DNA from: Ceratotherium simum simum
Lineage: Eukaryota; Chordata; Mammalia; Perissodactyla; Rhinocerotidae
Direction of reading: 5' to 3'
NCBI RefSeq assembly: GCF_000283155.1
Contig: NW_004454193.1
Location: forward strand, 14,394,813 to 14,458,812
DNA: 64,000 nt
Below, piece after piece: positions 22,746 through 34,427 of this stretch. Numbering within the stretch: the stretch's first letter is position 1; each line of letters opens with the position of its first letter. A model generated the notes under the pieces. That model saw only the letters and a list, made by a program, of their open reading frames with translations, was not told where the DNA came from and searched no databases. Position numbers and translations under genes: made by a program.

Positions 22746-25700
22746 AAGAGAACTGATAACTTTTGAGTCTATGTTTGCTGCCAGATTCACTACTTTACAC
22801 TGTTTCTGCCAAGAAAGACAGTCTTCTTCTCCCCTCCTTCCTCCCACTGCATTTCCCCTCCTGCCCTTGACCTCACCTCCCCACTTTCTCTCCAGCATCG
22901 TGGTTTTGAAGTTTGTAAGTCTTTTGAAGGAGATCAGCTTCTCCAGCATCCAGACACTCTTGTGCTAAACAAGTCTGCAGTACATAAGGCACAGAAAGGA
23001 TTTACATCTTTGACTCTCTTCCAGCAGATATCACTTATCTTGAACTGCCAGCAGAGGCTAGTCTATGTGATGTGCGTGACAGTGAAGAATAGCTTTTTGC
23101 CACAATGCCCAGCTTACCTGGGTAAAAGAAATCAGAAGTCATTGTTTGATGGAATGAATATTCAGGGACATCTCTGGGAAATCTTGGCAAGGGGGTTGAG
23201 GTGCGAGACCTAATCTTAGGGGCCATGAAAATGAGCCCCAATTCACTGAACGCTTGCAAAGATTTTGTGTAGATTTGACAAGAAAATAAAAAAACCATGA
23301 GAGATGGATCATTCCACCTTCCTTAAGACCCCATATGCCAAATATTTCCCATTAAAGCTGTCCCTGAATTACATATCATGTGAGAAAAGTTTGCTTATAA
23401 TTTGGTCCTTTAAAACTTGAAATCAATACCAATTGTGTCTTGTAAACAAAACTGAAATGGGTGGTCATTATAGATGGTAGCTGGTTATATATACCAGTAG
23501 TGACTTGCATATATCAGAGAGTCAGAAATGGTAATTCATATTAATTGTAGTGCCTGTTACAGGTATACATATCTATTGTTTATTTTTTTGTCTCCACAGC
23601 ATAACATATCTTGAATGTTGGAAGACAGGTCTGCATTTTATAGTATACTTGTAGTGCAATAAAATCTAGTTTTTAAATTTATCTTCATAGTCCCTAGCAC
23701 AAAGTAGAAAATATTAATGAACTATTTTCAAACAAATTCATAGGAAATATCTATAAATTCTCAGATTAAATAATTAAAATTACTAAATGTGAAAGAGAGC
23801 TTGTTGATTTATCAGAACTGGTTGAGTTAAAGTCAAAATATACTTTTCTTCACAATTTTGATAATACGTTTGAACAAGGTCCTCTTGGTTTATTGCAATA
23901 TTTGCCTATTAACAACAGGAAATGTTTTAAAATTGTACAAAAGGGTCAATTAGATCAATGCCAGTTTAATATCATTGGATCATGTGCAAAAGAGATTATT
24001 TTGTAATTTCATTTTAATAGAATGACTGACCTCTGAGTCCAGTCTTATTTAAGCTTAAAATTTCTTCAGAATGAGACATAAATTAGAACTGAACTCAAGG
24101 ATTCAATCCTGGTAATGAACACTAGTTCAAAATCCTACTTTGACATATATGAAAATATGTTAAAAAATAAAACACATTTGATAGGCACAAACATATTTTT
24201 TCAACATAAGCATAAGCATAGTGTCAACCACCAACATAATATAAACTATTTTGAGGGTTTTTGTCACAGCGCATATGTACTTTTTCCTTCCTTGCTACTC
24301 CAATATGAAATGCTAGCAGTATAAGATCCACTTTAGAATAAATCAAGGGAATGCGGGTGTACCTCTCATTGTGAAATATATGTATTCCTAAAATGTTCAA
24401 CATAAATGTAGTCTATATATTATTTTCCATTCTAAATGCACAGGGGAAGCTTACACACATGGTTTCATCCTTAGGTCAACTCCTCATGTGTGGCAACAAT
24501 GGGTGCAAGAATTCCAGACCTTATAGAGGTAATCCTACACCATTCAAGGGACAGAGGGGTTCAGTGAAAAAGCAAGTCAAGTTATTTTCCAGCACTAGAG
24601 AGCATTGTTCCATATTAGGTATGTGCCCACCCATGCACCTATGTAGAACTAATTGCAAGGTCAATTCTAGACAAGCTGCAGGGCTAAGTGTAGGGTTGGT
24701 CCCTTAAAAGAAAATATAGGTGGTGTTGCTGAAAGAAGAAAGAACTAGATAAATGGAAAAGCAGCCAACACTTGCCCTCTACAACTAAAATATCTGACTC
24801 TCTAGCAGTCTGGCCAGGGTATCTGCATTTTTAACAAATCCACCAGATGACTCTTATTGGCATTAAAGCTCAAAAATCATTCTTTGTGTACAATCTCTGC
24901 ACCGTAGAAGCACCCTGAATATTGCCTGAAAGAGTGAGGAAATTAATCAATATTTGATGACTTGCAAAAGCGATTAATATCCTAAGGCAATGGAAAGGAA
25001 GCAGGGGAGTAACCACATGGCTCTACTCATAGACATTTCCAGTGTGTCTGTATGTTCCAAACCCCTAGGTGTTCTAAAGACCCTCAGGGCAGGGGTTGAT
25101 TGAGCAGGGAGAACCCAGGAAATAGTCACTCCTTTCACCAGGGAAACACCATTTTTAGCTAGTTTACACTGTGAGTTTCCACACTGGATGGCATTTTCAG
25201 AAATTATCTTGTTGCTAGGGGGCAAAATGTCTGAACTTTTTTTGATCATCCATTTTGCATATGTAGAGACTGAGGGACAGAAAGGCAAATCCAAGACCAA
25301 CTCATGAATTCAGATCCTCTGGTTGTCAGTGCAGTGCTCCTTCAAGTCTGGATTCCAGGAGACTGAAGAATAGAGGGAATGGAATCCCACCTTTGAGAAT
25401 TCTGTGTCAGTTAGGCAGCCCATTCCTGCTAAGGTGCACTACATGTGGGATCTACCTTCCTATCGTGGATCACCACACCTTTGCTCAAGCTGTAGTCTAC
25501 TTGCTTGCTCACATAAAATGTAGCCCACCCATATGTGAGCAGAAATCGGGATCCAGAAGCAGGGACTTTGAGAGGCAGGAAAGGAGGAGGTTGCCTAATT
25601 TGTCTCTCTTGCAGCACCATGCTCAAAAAGCTACCACTCAGCTAAAGTCAGCAGATTTGGGTATCTGCATATAAACATGTTTAGATTTTTTTGTTTGTTC

Positions 25701-25780
25701 TTTCAGTTATTTCTTTTAACTGACTTTTATCAAAACTAATAAAGCAATTGCTAAGAACATCAAAGTCAACAATCTCTAAA
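22746..25780. other. Unique sequence with minor repeat fragments
   Basis: A CT-rich tract lies at about 22825-22900. An L2-like tail is at 23540-23730 ('tttgtctccacagcataaca', 'tccctagcacaaagtagaaa'). A MER5/MER20-like piece is at 24785-24870 ('ggtatctgcatttttaacaa'). Between 24390 and 24710, and between 25390 and 25680, plus-strand frames of 104 and 93 codons are open, with no recognised domain. A 'tttgtctctcttgcag' tract at 25600-25615 resembles a splice acceptor, but nothing supports an exon. Confidence 0.4.
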
Positions 25781-26005
25781 AGAGTTTCCCAAACTTGGAG
25801 ATGTTGATATTTTGGACCAGATGATCCTTTGTTGTTGGCCTTGTGCATTATAAGACAGTTAGCAGTATCCCTGACTTCTACCCTGTAGACGCTAGTAGGG
25901 CACCCCCCAGATTCTCCCCCTACTTGTGACAACCAAAATGTCTCTAGACTTTGCCAAATGTCCCCTGAGATCATTTTCAAATCACCTCCAATTGAGAATC
26001 ACTAG
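25781..26005 (+). mobile_element. hAT-Charlie type non-autonomous element
   Basis: Same family as 11190-11381. The left end has 'agagtttcccaaac', the right end 'aattgagaatcactag'. The interior shows 'gatattttggaccagatgat', 'cctttgttgttggccttgtg', 'agcagtatccctgacttcta' and 'gtgacaaccaaaatgtctct'. It is a more complete match to this family than the copy at 11190. No clean 8-bp duplication was seen. Confidence 0.8.
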
Positions 26006-26254
26006 TATATGTGGAGAATTTAGTACACCTCATTCTACATAGAATGATCTCTACTAGACAGAACATAAATTTGGATCTTAGCTTCCACTTCCCCAGTATA
26101 GGACCTAGAGATTACTGTTAACTAATGGAGCTGAGGAAATAGTTTTTCTTCTCTTCTGCATGTTCCACGATGTCTCGCTTCTGCTAGAATGTCCACTACT
26201 TGCTAAAGAAGGTTTGTTTCTAAATTACCTTTGACTTGATTGGCCCCAGAATGC

Positions 26255-26697
26255 TTAGATATCTGGTTAAACATTATTCTGGGTGTTTCTGTGAGGACAT
26301 TTCTAGAAGGACATTTGAATCAGTAGATGCATAAAGCAGATTGTCCCACCCAATGTGGGTTGGCCTCAGCCAATCTGTTGAGGGCCTAGCTAGAACAAAA
26401 AGGCAGAGGAAGGGAGAATTCACTCTGCCTGTTGCCTGAGATGAGATATTAGTCTTCTCCTGCCCATGGTCTCGGACTTACACCATGCACATTCTGGTTC
26501 TCGGGTCTCTGGATTCAGACCGGAACTATACCACCAGCTTTCCTGGGTCTCCAGCTTGCAGACAACAGACCATGGGACTTCTCAGCCTCCACAATCACAT
26601 GAGTTTTTATTTATTTATATATACATATGGAGAGAGAGAGAGATTGATTTGGTTCTCTATTGGTTCTCTTTCCCTAGAAAACTCTAATACGTCGTCC
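26255..26697 (+). mobile_element. Medium-reiterated interspersed repeat, family unnamed here
   Basis: The order of blocks is that of a common mammalian repeat: 'taaacattattctgggtgtt', 'catttgaatcagtagatgca', 'gcctagctagaacaaaaagg', 'cctgggtctccagcttgcag', 'gggacttctcagcctccaca', a TA/GA simple tract (26612-26644) and 'tattggttctctttccctag'. I recognise the repeat but do not trust my recall of its name. The two overlapping plus-strand frames (26466-26687, 26485-26724) are inside it. Confidence 0.65.
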
Positions 26698-28345
26698 TTG
26701 TTAGAAGAAAACTCTGATTATTGAGTTTTAATTAACTGATTTTTACAAAAAGCTTTTTTTTCTTTCCACTGAGCTCTGCAAAATGCTAATTGCGGCTGTG
26801 AGCTTCTGCTCTCTCTCTCTCCCCAACCCAAGTTCTCTGCATCTGTGTTTGCTCATGTAGGTGCTTCCTCTGATGCAAACACCACTACGTCCTGCATCTT
26901 CTGTATCTTGATGAGTTAGCTATGTTTATCCATGGTGGAAAAGAAAGAGAAGTGTAAAATGACTTTGGACAAGAAAATTTCCAGCTGCTTGGCAAATATA
27001 CTTAAAAACTGATCCTCCAATGAGCCTAAATATAGGCCACATGTAACTTCTTGAACATTCTCCAGAAAAGGCAACACAGAATTAACTCAGGGCATTATTC
27101 TTCTGTTAAGTTAAATTCCACCCAGTGGATTCTTTTTGTTCTTTCAAATGTTTTCTGTTAGTCCATCTCCCTCTACATATACCATTTATTTAGTGCTTGA
27201 AATATTCTTGGCATAGTACAGGCCTTATAAGTTGGATTAGGTGGGGTCCTCTCTCACAGTCCATTATAGTGATCAGTATTATGAATAATAACAGATACAT
27301 CAACAGGTTATTATTGTATTACAGAGGAAGGATACCCAATTATTCCTGGAGACCTGAGAACTATTTTCATAGAGAGGACAGAGATTTAAAGAAAGAGTAA
27401 GGATTTACCAAGTATCAATACATACTGAAGAAACAGTATATATTGAAGCAAAGAGATACGGAAATGCATGATATTTATAGTGAAGAACATGTCTTAAATA
27501 TTTCGTTATAGAAAGGCAAGTGCTACAGGGATGCCTAGATGGGAAAATGTGGAACTAGAAAGGAATATTTAATAGACCCAGATAAGGACTCTAAATATCC
27601 ATTTTTAGAAATTTTTAGGCTGGGAGTGACATCAGAGATGTAATTTTAGGAATGTAATGCTAGCATCATATGACAGATTAAAGAGGTTAAAATAAAGGAA
27701 AAGGAAGAAGACTAAATATAATAATTGCTCAACAATTCAAGCAAGAGATGGTAAAACCTGAAGGAAACTACTGGCAAGAGGGATGTCATGAGAGTTTGAA
27801 TCTGTGAGATAAAATGTTTAGGGGATTGCAGGTGACTGTACGGAGTAGTGAAGGAGGGGACAGGGTGTGGAGACGGCTCCCTGGCTTTACATGTAAGTTA
27901 TCTGAGAGAAAGTAAAGCCAATAACCATACTTAATCTTTTAATTTCTATGGGTTGTTCATGTTGGAAACATTTGGTAATTATTATTGGCACAGATTCACA
28001 GGCTAGTGAATGCCACACAGACTAGGCTCCCTTACCAAATTACAACTTTGAAAAATTCCTGTGATTCTATTGCTTTTCTCTTTGACAATGAGAGTTCTCT
28101 GAAGCACATTGTAGAGGTTCTTCTACCTTATGCATAGGTTTCTAAGGAGGCTCTTTCTGAATTAATTGTCTGTGTCATCTCAATGATCCAAAGAACTTTA
28201 TATTTAGTGACCATAACCGTGTACTTGCTGGAGAGTCATCTACTGCACAGCTATACATCAAAGGCCAAATAGACAACAGGGGCTCACTCAGCTTTTATAT
28301 TAAGGAAATGCTACAGATAGGCAAGAAGGGAGTGGCATGGCAGTA
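26698..28345. other. Unique DNA with an old repeat around 27500-27900
   Basis: A CT run lies at 26806-26823. Around 27500-27900 the text resembles the old dispersed repeat type of 7955-8960 ('ggctgggagtgacatcagag', 'acaattcaagcaagagatgg'). No exon was recognised. Confidence 0.35.
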
Positions 28346-28676
28346 CAGGCATACCTTGGAGGTACTGTGGGTTCAGTTCCAGATCACCACAATAAAACGA
28401 CTATCGCAATAAAGCAGGTTGCACAAATTTTTTGGTTTCCCAGTACACATAAAAGTTATGTTTATACTATACTGTAGTCTATTAAGTTTGCAATAGCATT
28501 ATGTCTAAAAAAGTAACATACATACCTTAATTAAAAAATACTTTTTTGTTAAAAAATGCTAACCATCATCTGAGCCTTTGGCAAGTCGTAATCTTTGTGC
28601 TGGTGGAGGGTCCTGTAAAAAATGCAATATCTGCAAAGCGCAGTAAAGTGAAGTGCAATTAGAAGAGGTATGCCTG
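28346..28676. mobile_element. Tigger-type (Tc1/mariner-pogo) deleted element
   Basis: A 331-bp element with inverted ends 'caggcataccttg' and 'gaggtatgcctg', flanked on each side by TA (28344-28345 and 28677-28678), the target duplication of Tc1/mariner elements. The left part has 'gggttcagttccagatcacc' and 'caataaagcaggtt'. The right part has 'gcaatatctgcaaagcgcag' and 'taaagtgaagtgcaatt'. Both match Tigger1-type termini. The transposase region is absent, so it is non-autonomous. Confidence 0.9.
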
Positions 28677-29989
28677 TATTATATTTTGATTGGTGATCTT
28701 TTTGATTATTGATTATGGAAATTGGGAAATGTCTTATCTTATCAGCTTAGACTGACTCTTGGAAGGAATTTTGGTTTCTAGGTTTGATATTCCCTCACCT
28801 CGGTAATGCACATCACTTTTCATCCTTACTTTACTAGCACTGTAATTTGATGGTGATGTACAGACTTGTGAGAGCAACGTTTTCAATCTTTGCACTTTAG
28901 ACATAAGGGACAATAAGACTCAGAGATAAATTGATTTTCCCAAGGTCACACAAAGGAGAATTTTAAATAAATAAAGAGAATCATTGGACAATTAAGAGTG
29001 GGGTCTAGGGCTGTGCCTTCTAAGATCTGTGGCAAAAAGTAGGCAGCAATAATGAGTTGGAGAGGCATTTGAGTCTAGGATATTAAGCTTCAGACAGGGG
29101 GTATGTACCCATTGGAAAAGTTCAGAAAAGATGGGTTTTAAGGACCAGGAAAGAAATCATTATCAGAACGACTTTCCCCAGAAAAGAGTAAATTAGATCC
29201 ATGACATAAGGCTGACAAATTGATTCTAGGTGACCAGTTCGGTCAACGTCCAGGTATTGTATGTGAGCTAGGCTGAGATAGTGATGTGGAGAAGACCTAA
29301 TGGACCAAACGAAGAACTCACACATAGAAGGGATGGCTCAGAAGAAAACTCAAGGCTGGTGGAATGCTGGATGCTTCAGTCATGTCCCTATTTTTGGAGT
29401 GATCTTATGAGCATACTGACATTCTGAATTTCATAGTCATATAATGGCAGGCAGAATGGTGAGACCCAACTGTCTAAAAGTTGCTGCATAGTACTAGTTT
29501 ACTGAGAACTTCTCTAAACATTATCTTACTTCAGAATAATGGAATATGAGGCAGGGAATGGAAGAAGCAGCATATGACTTGGGTGTGTATTGATGTCTTC
29601 TTTCCCCCTTTTTCTTTGCCCACCTCCCCAAATAATAGTTTCATTGAATTCCTGTTTTCTGCATCTAACTATCTACATCAAAAACAATTCTCCAAAAAAG
29701 GGCATCTCAAAATATCTGAATACAAATTGTCAGGCTCATCAAAATGCCCAGCAACCCTGTCACTCCTTCAACAAATTGTGTGTGTGTGTGTGTTATGTGT
29801 ATTTATTATGAATAAGCTCTTTCTGACTGTAGTTCAGAAGACACGTAAAAGATAGTGATAAAGTCATTGGTTTCTTCAGCTTCCTTGGTTGTGGTGCATA
29901 AGAACAATTTGAGATTTCAGGGTATCAAATAAATGAGTTTCCACATTGCTACCCCCTAGAAACTAATTGAAATCATGTGCTTTTCCCAC
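28677..29989. other. Unique DNA with a MIR piece and a GT run
   Basis: A reversed MIR fragment is visible at 28895-28965 ('ataagactcagagataaatt', 'tttcccaaggtcacacaaag'). A GT run is at 29778-29793. The plus-strand frames at 29574-29855 and 29590-29811 overlap this simple repeat and show no domain. Nothing else was recognised. Confidence 0.4.
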
Positions 29990-30545
29990 TTAAAGATTAG
30001 CTCTGACAGTGCTTCTGAAAATGAAAAGCGGGAAGTAGCACTCTCCTCATTGTGGTGTTCCACAGCTCAGCTGTGGACGCCAGAGTGATCTCTAATGACT
30101 GCAGATTTAGTGAATAGCAAAACTTATAAATAAGACCAAGGTCCAAATAACTTTCAGCTTGGCTGCTCGAATTATGCAAAGTAACTAGGGTATTCTCCGT
30201 TTCAATTTGGCGTTCGGGTTTCAGATGATATTGCAGGGAGCCCCTGACTCCAAAAGCAACATGAACACTTGACACTCGCCCAGTTCTCCGACACTCAGTG
30301 AACTTGCCAATTTCCCCTCTGAATCTGTTGACAAACCAGAAAAGTATGACATAGAAAAGCTTAAATTTGAAATTGTGGCCCTGTGGTGAAATCTGCCAAT
30401 GTCTATGCCACCTACATTGACTATTTTCACGTGAAAGGGTAAATGTTACTCCCCCTCCTGAACCCCAACATACATTCATATCCCAGCATAATGCTTCTCT
30501 CAGCATGCACCAAGAGTAACCCAGAAAATGTCTCAATATTTAGTA
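29990..30545 (-). other. Longest open frame of the window, not called as a gene
   Basis: A minus-strand frame is open from 30536 to 29997. It opens with TTG; the first ATG is at 30506-30504, giving 169 codons. The start context is weak (no purine at -3). The product has no recognised domain, no clear signal peptide and no repeat structure. No repeat family was recognised under it, and the DNA has more CpG sites than its neighbours. It could be chance, a decayed exon or pseudogene, or a conserved non-coding element. Confidence 0.25.
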
Positions 30546-31189
30546 CCGTTTTATCAAAGCCATTTTTAGACCGTTTCACTAACCTGAAGAACAAGAAAAC
30601 ATAATTTTAAGACAGTGGCAGCATATACATACAAACCCAAACATACAAACCTAGAAAAGCAGAACACTGCAGGGCATGTGAAAATACCCTGTGGCTTTTG
30701 TCTGTTTCCTTAGAAAGAACCCTAGTTCAGTATTTTGTACTAACAATCTGAAGCCTTCACATTTAATCTCTTATTGAGCTCCAACAATGGACCATGCATC
30801 ATGAGTAAGGCCCAGCTTGACTCTAGATTTACATTTTCACCTTGGGGCCCCTCTCCAGGCCTCAGTTTTCCTAACTGTAAAACAAAAGTTAAGGCGGATA
30901 TTTTTAGGGTCACTCATTCTTAGCTCTAGAACTTTATTGTGGCATTCCATTAATTAATTTAGTTCAAAGATAAACTTTAGAAACCATCTTTATCAGTTCA
31001 AAATCCTTCAGTAGCTTTCAAAAAATTCCATTAGGAGGTTGTAATCAACTTACTTTACGCTATCTCCCACCATTTCCCAGTAAATTCTCATATTTAAGAT
31101 AGGCTAGCCTCCTCCTCCAAATATAGTCTGCTAGCTCTAATCTCTGCATCGTCCAGCACCTCGGTAGCCTCTTTATTGGTTGATCAGAT
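30546..31189. other. Unique sequence, no gene seen
   Basis: No exon or clear repeat was identified. A stretch at 30800-30900 has 'ggccccctctccagg'-like pyrimidine-rich and 'cctaactgtaaaacaaaag' text that could be a worn MIR edge, but the support is poor. Confidence 0.3.
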
Positions 31190-31445
31190 ATCCCTGATTC
31201 AGATCCTGACTCTACTTAGCTCTGTGGTCTCAGTAAATTTTTTACTATCTTAATTACTCTTTTCTTATTTACAAAACAAGGTTGTTTATATGCTTGATAC
31301 TCAAAGTATGGCCTTCAGTCCAGCAGCACTGACATCACATAAGAGCTTGCTAGAAATACAGAATCTGTGACTCAACCCCAGACCTTCCAAATCAGAATTT
31401 GCCTTTTAGCAAGATTCCCACTTAATCCCAGGCACATTAAAGTTG
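31190..31445 (+). mobile_element. MIR fragment followed by a MER5A-type hAT element
   Basis: 31190-31285 has a MIR core ('ttcagatcctgactctactt', 'gctctgtggtctcagtaaat'). 31298-31445 follows the MER5A layout: 'tactcaaagtatggccttca', 'cagcagcactgacatcacat', 'gcttgctagaaatacagaat', 'caaccccagaccttccaaat'. The right terminus of the hAT piece is worn or missing. Confidence 0.68.
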
Positions 31446-31969
31446 GAGAAAATGTACTTTATGTAACTATATTTAATAATACAAGGAAAGAATTTACCAT
31501 GCTTCCTAACAAATAGGAAGCACTCATTAAACACTATTATGCTTATTAACTCAGTAAATATTAACAGGTCATAATTCAGAAGGTCAAGGTAGAGAGACAG
31601 TTGAATATTTTGGATAATGATAGCAACGTTTTACAGAACAATTACTGCTGTCCCAAACAAAAAGCAAAAACAAAAACAAAAAATGAAAATAAGTGTGAAC
31701 AAATAACTGATTTTTAAGTAAAGACTCCTTGAATGGAGCTGAAAGGATTAATATGTGCTTATATTGTGGAGAAGAGAACATTGAGGCCTAGCGATGTTAC
31801 ATATTGATTAAACTAGCAAATTATACAACAAAGTCTTCCCATTCATGTTCTACACCTTTCTCCCATCAAATTTAGCCTTCTGAAATGAAATTCCAAGTAG
31901 ATGCTGTTCCTTTTAAATATTCTTTTATGGTTCATTAAGTGATACAGATGAAGCACAAACTTTTGAGTG
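31446..31969. other. Unique AT-rich sequence, no gene seen
   Basis: AT-rich with an A-rich 'aaaacaaaaacaaaaaatg' patch at 31669-31687. Minus-strand frames at 31584-31781 and 31843-32055 have no recognised domain. Confidence 0.35.
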
Positions 31970-32365
31970 CTCACTTGTGTAGTCTTATCTTCCGACATCT
32001 TCCCTACATTCTCCTGTATGCCTCCTACACTCCCCGGGGCAGCGCTGTGGTCCATGCTTCCATCACTTTACACGGAATATCTGCATCCCCTTAAATGTTT
32101 TCATTTTTCATCAACTGCAGAAGTAATCTACTTCTTCTTTAAGTCCCTTCTTGTATGTCATCTTCTCTATGAAGAAACTCATGTTTCCAAAGAAGGCTTA
32201 AGTCTTCTATGAGTTTAACAGATCATAATGTATACCCTCTTTCTAGCTGCTGTGTTGGAATTGTTTGCTTACCTATCAACTTCACCCAGTAAACTGTGCA
32301 TTCAATGAGGGAATGTTCATTTCCATCATTTCCTTAGCTTAAATTCCTAGATCATTGTTTGACAA
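31970..32365 (+). mobile_element. L2-like LINE 3' fragment
   Basis: A worn L2-like layout: a C/T-rich 'ctgtatgcctcctacactcc' region, 'cttctttaagtcccttcttg', 'tgaagaaactcatgtttcca' and a tail around 'caatgagggaatgttcattt'. It is followed directly by a MER5A element. The 81-codon frame at 31967-32212 is inside it. Confidence 0.5.
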
Positions 32366-32368
32366 CAG

Positions 32369-32549
32369 CAGTGGATCTCAAGCTTTAGTGTTCATCAGAA
32401 GCTCCCAGAGGCTTATTAAAACTCAAGTTGCTGGATCACAACCAGAGTTTCTGATTTAGAAGGTCTAGGGTAGGGCTTGATCATGTGCATTTCTAACAAG
32501 CTCCCAAGTAATACTGATGCTATTGGTGAAGACACTTTGAGAACCACTG
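32369..32549 (+). mobile_element. MER5A-type hAT element with both ends
   Basis: 181 bp with left end 'cagtggatctcaagc' and right end 'tttgagaaccactg', the inverted termini of MER5A. The interior has 'cccagaggcttattaaaact', 'caagttgctggatcacaacc', 'agagtttctgatttagaagg' and 'tgcatttctaacaagctccc'. No clear 8-bp duplication was seen. Confidence 0.88.
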
Positions 32550-32727
32550 ACTTATATTAGGAACTCAGGAAACTTTTGTTGAAAATGTGAATTGATATGG
32601 ACATGCTTATGATCCCTGTACCTAATGTCAGACAGATCTGAGATCAAGTCCTTGATCTTCCACATACTAATTCTATACATGGACATTTTATCTGAATTTT
32701 ATTGTTGTTTCTCAGAACATTTGTTTT

Positions 32728-32779
32728 CTATCACCGCTTAAAAATTGCCACAAATTTAGTGGCTTAAAACACATTTATT
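32728..32779 (-). mobile_element. MLT1-like LTR, left part of a split copy
   Basis: The plus strand reads 'ccgcttaaaaattgccacaa' then 'atttagtggcttaaaacaca', the start of the same LTR type as 49576-49985 in minus orientation. It breaks off at the target duplication of an L1 insertion and resumes at 33394. Confidence 0.65.
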
Positions 32780-33393
32780 ACAGTTTGGCAGTTCCTCCTC
32801 AAAAAAGTAAGCATAGACTTTCCATATAACCCAGCAATTCCAGTCTTAGTTATATACTCAAAAGAACTGAAAACAGATACTCAAACAAATACATGTACGC
32901 ACATATTCACAGTAGCACTATTCACAATAGCAAAAAGATGGAAACAACTCAAACCACCATTGACATATAAATGGATAAACCAAATGCTATATATCCATAC
33001 AATAGAATAATATTCAGTGATAGAAAGGAACAAGGTACTGATATATGCTACAATGTAGATGAACATCAAAAACATTAAGCTAAGCAAAAGAGGCCAAAAA
33101 CAAAGGTCACATATTGTATGATTCCATTTACATGAAATAACCATAATAGGTAAATCTACAGAGACAGATGCAGATTAGTGGTTGCTAAGGGTTGAGGGTA
33201 GGGGGATGTGGAATGACTGCTTACTGGGTACCAGGTTTCCTTTGGGGGTGATGAAATGTTTGGAAATAGAAAAGTGGTAATGGTTGCACAAAATGGTGAA
33301 TATACTATATACTACTGAATTGTATGCTTTAACGTGAGTTAACTTTATCTTATGTGAAATTTACCTCAATTAAAAAATGATTTAAAAAACCCC
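32780..33393 (+). mobile_element. 5'-truncated L1 inserted in an LTR, with 11-bp duplication
   Basis: This is the 3' end of an L1 (end of ORF2 plus 3' UTR) on the plus strand. It has 'tttccatataacccagcaat', 'cactattcacaatagcaaaa', 'gatggaaacaactcaaacca', 'atattgtatgattccattta', 'tagtggttgctaagggttga' and 'actgaattgtatgctttaac', ending in an A-rich tail. The 11-bp repeat 'acacatttatt' flanks it (32769-32779 and 33394-33404). The minus-strand 87-codon frame across it is a shadow. Confidence 0.92.
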
Positions 33394-33700
33394 ACACATT
33401 TATTTTCTCAGAGTTTCCATGAGTCAACAGTCTGGGCATTTTTATCCGGGTCCTCTACTCAGGGTCTCACAAGCCTGTAATTAAGGTGTTGGTTGGGCTG
33501 CATTCTGATCAGAGGCTTGACTGGGAAAGGATCCTTTTTCAATCTCCCTTAAGTTGTTGGCAGAATTCATTTCCTTGTGCTGTTGGAAGTGGCATCTTGT
33601 TTCTTTAGGGCAAGCAAGAGAATCTCTCCAACTTCTCTAACCCAGTCTTAGCCACCTCACTGTATTTTGGTGTACTTTTTAGGTTCTGCTCCACTACCTA
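33394..33700 (-). mobile_element. MLT1-like LTR, right part of a split copy
   Basis: The LTR continues after the L1: 'tttattttctcagagtttcc', 'atgagtcaacagtctgggca', 'ggttgggctgcattctgatc', 'agaggcttgactgggaaagg' and 'gttggcagaattcatttcct'. This is the expected order of this LTR type on the minus strand. Confidence 0.68.
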
Positions 33701-33704
33701 AGCT

Positions 33705-33930
33705 CCTCTTTTGTAGTCCTTCCAGAACATTTGTATTCATCCTTCAATGCTGACATTCTCCAAATAGGTTGTGGCTCATATATCTATGCTCCTGAGACGA
33801 CCAATCACTACTTTTGCTTAAGTACTACACATCACACTGAATTATAATTATTTGTTTAGAATCTGCCTTTCTATCTAAAATCTTAAGTTCTTATAGAGAA
33901 GATAATATGTCTTCTTCATAAGCTGAACAG
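33705..33930. repeat. Unassigned duplicated segment, copy A
   Basis: From 'ttttgtagtccttccagaac' to 'cttcataagctgaacag', this aligns in the same orientation to 35820-36028. Shared landmarks in order are 'ggctcatat', 'gcttaagtactaca', 'gaattata', 'aatctgcctt' and 'gtcttcttcat'. The copies differ by many substitutions and several small indels, so the duplication or transposition is not recent. I do not recognise a named family. Confidence 0.8.
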
Positions 33931-34133
33931 ATGGTACTCTTTAATAGGACTCAGTTGATTACATCAGACCACCCAGGATGATCTCCCTCTTGATCAACTC
34001 ATATCAAATGCTTTGGGACCTTAATTACATCTGAAAAGTCCCTTTATCTTTGGCAAGTCACAGTTCTGCCAGCACTTAGATAGGATTATGTGCCGTTGTG
34101 ACTCATTGGGGCTCACCTTAGAATATGTACACT
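33931..34133. other. Unique sequence, no gene seen
   Basis: No repeat or exon was recognised between the duplicated segment and the MLT1 LTR. Confidence 0.3.
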
Positions 34134-34427
34134 TGCTACAGACTGAACGTTTGTGTTCTGCAAGAGTCATATGTTGAAACCTAATCCCCATTGTTAAGTT
34201 ATATGGAGGTGGGCTCTTTGGGAAGTTATTAGGTCATGACAGTGGAGTCCTCATTAATGAGATTAATTCCACCATGTGAGGACACAGCAAGAAGACCATC
34301 ATCTATGAATTAAGAAGCAAGCCCTCACCATCTTCCCATCCTCCAGAAGTGTGACAAATAAATTTCTGTTGTCTATAAGCCACCCAGTCTATGGTATTCT
34401 GTTTTAGCAGCCGGAATGGGCTAAGAT
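34134..34427 (+). mobile_element. MLT1-type MaLR LTR, plus strand
   Basis: It shows 'tgctacagactgaacgtttg', 'catatgttgaaacctaatcc', 'ggtcatgacagtggagtcct', 'ccatgtgaggacacagcaag', 'gacaaataaatttctgttgt' and 'ccacccagtctatggtattc', ending near 'gaatgggctaagat'. The polyadenylation-type AATAAA is present. It is shortened compared with a full MLT1 by internal deletions. Confidence 0.88.

Noticed and set aside
22369..22746. A 125-codon minus-strand frame with a hydrophobic segment
   Set aside because: It opens with TTG and spans MIR-like blocks. The hydrophobic residues are not supported by any family match.
25600..25674. A possible exon after the 'tttgtctctcttgcag' acceptor-like tract
   Set aside because: The downstream frame is short, has no recognised domain and no paired donor or neighbouring exon. 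Such tracts are common by chance.
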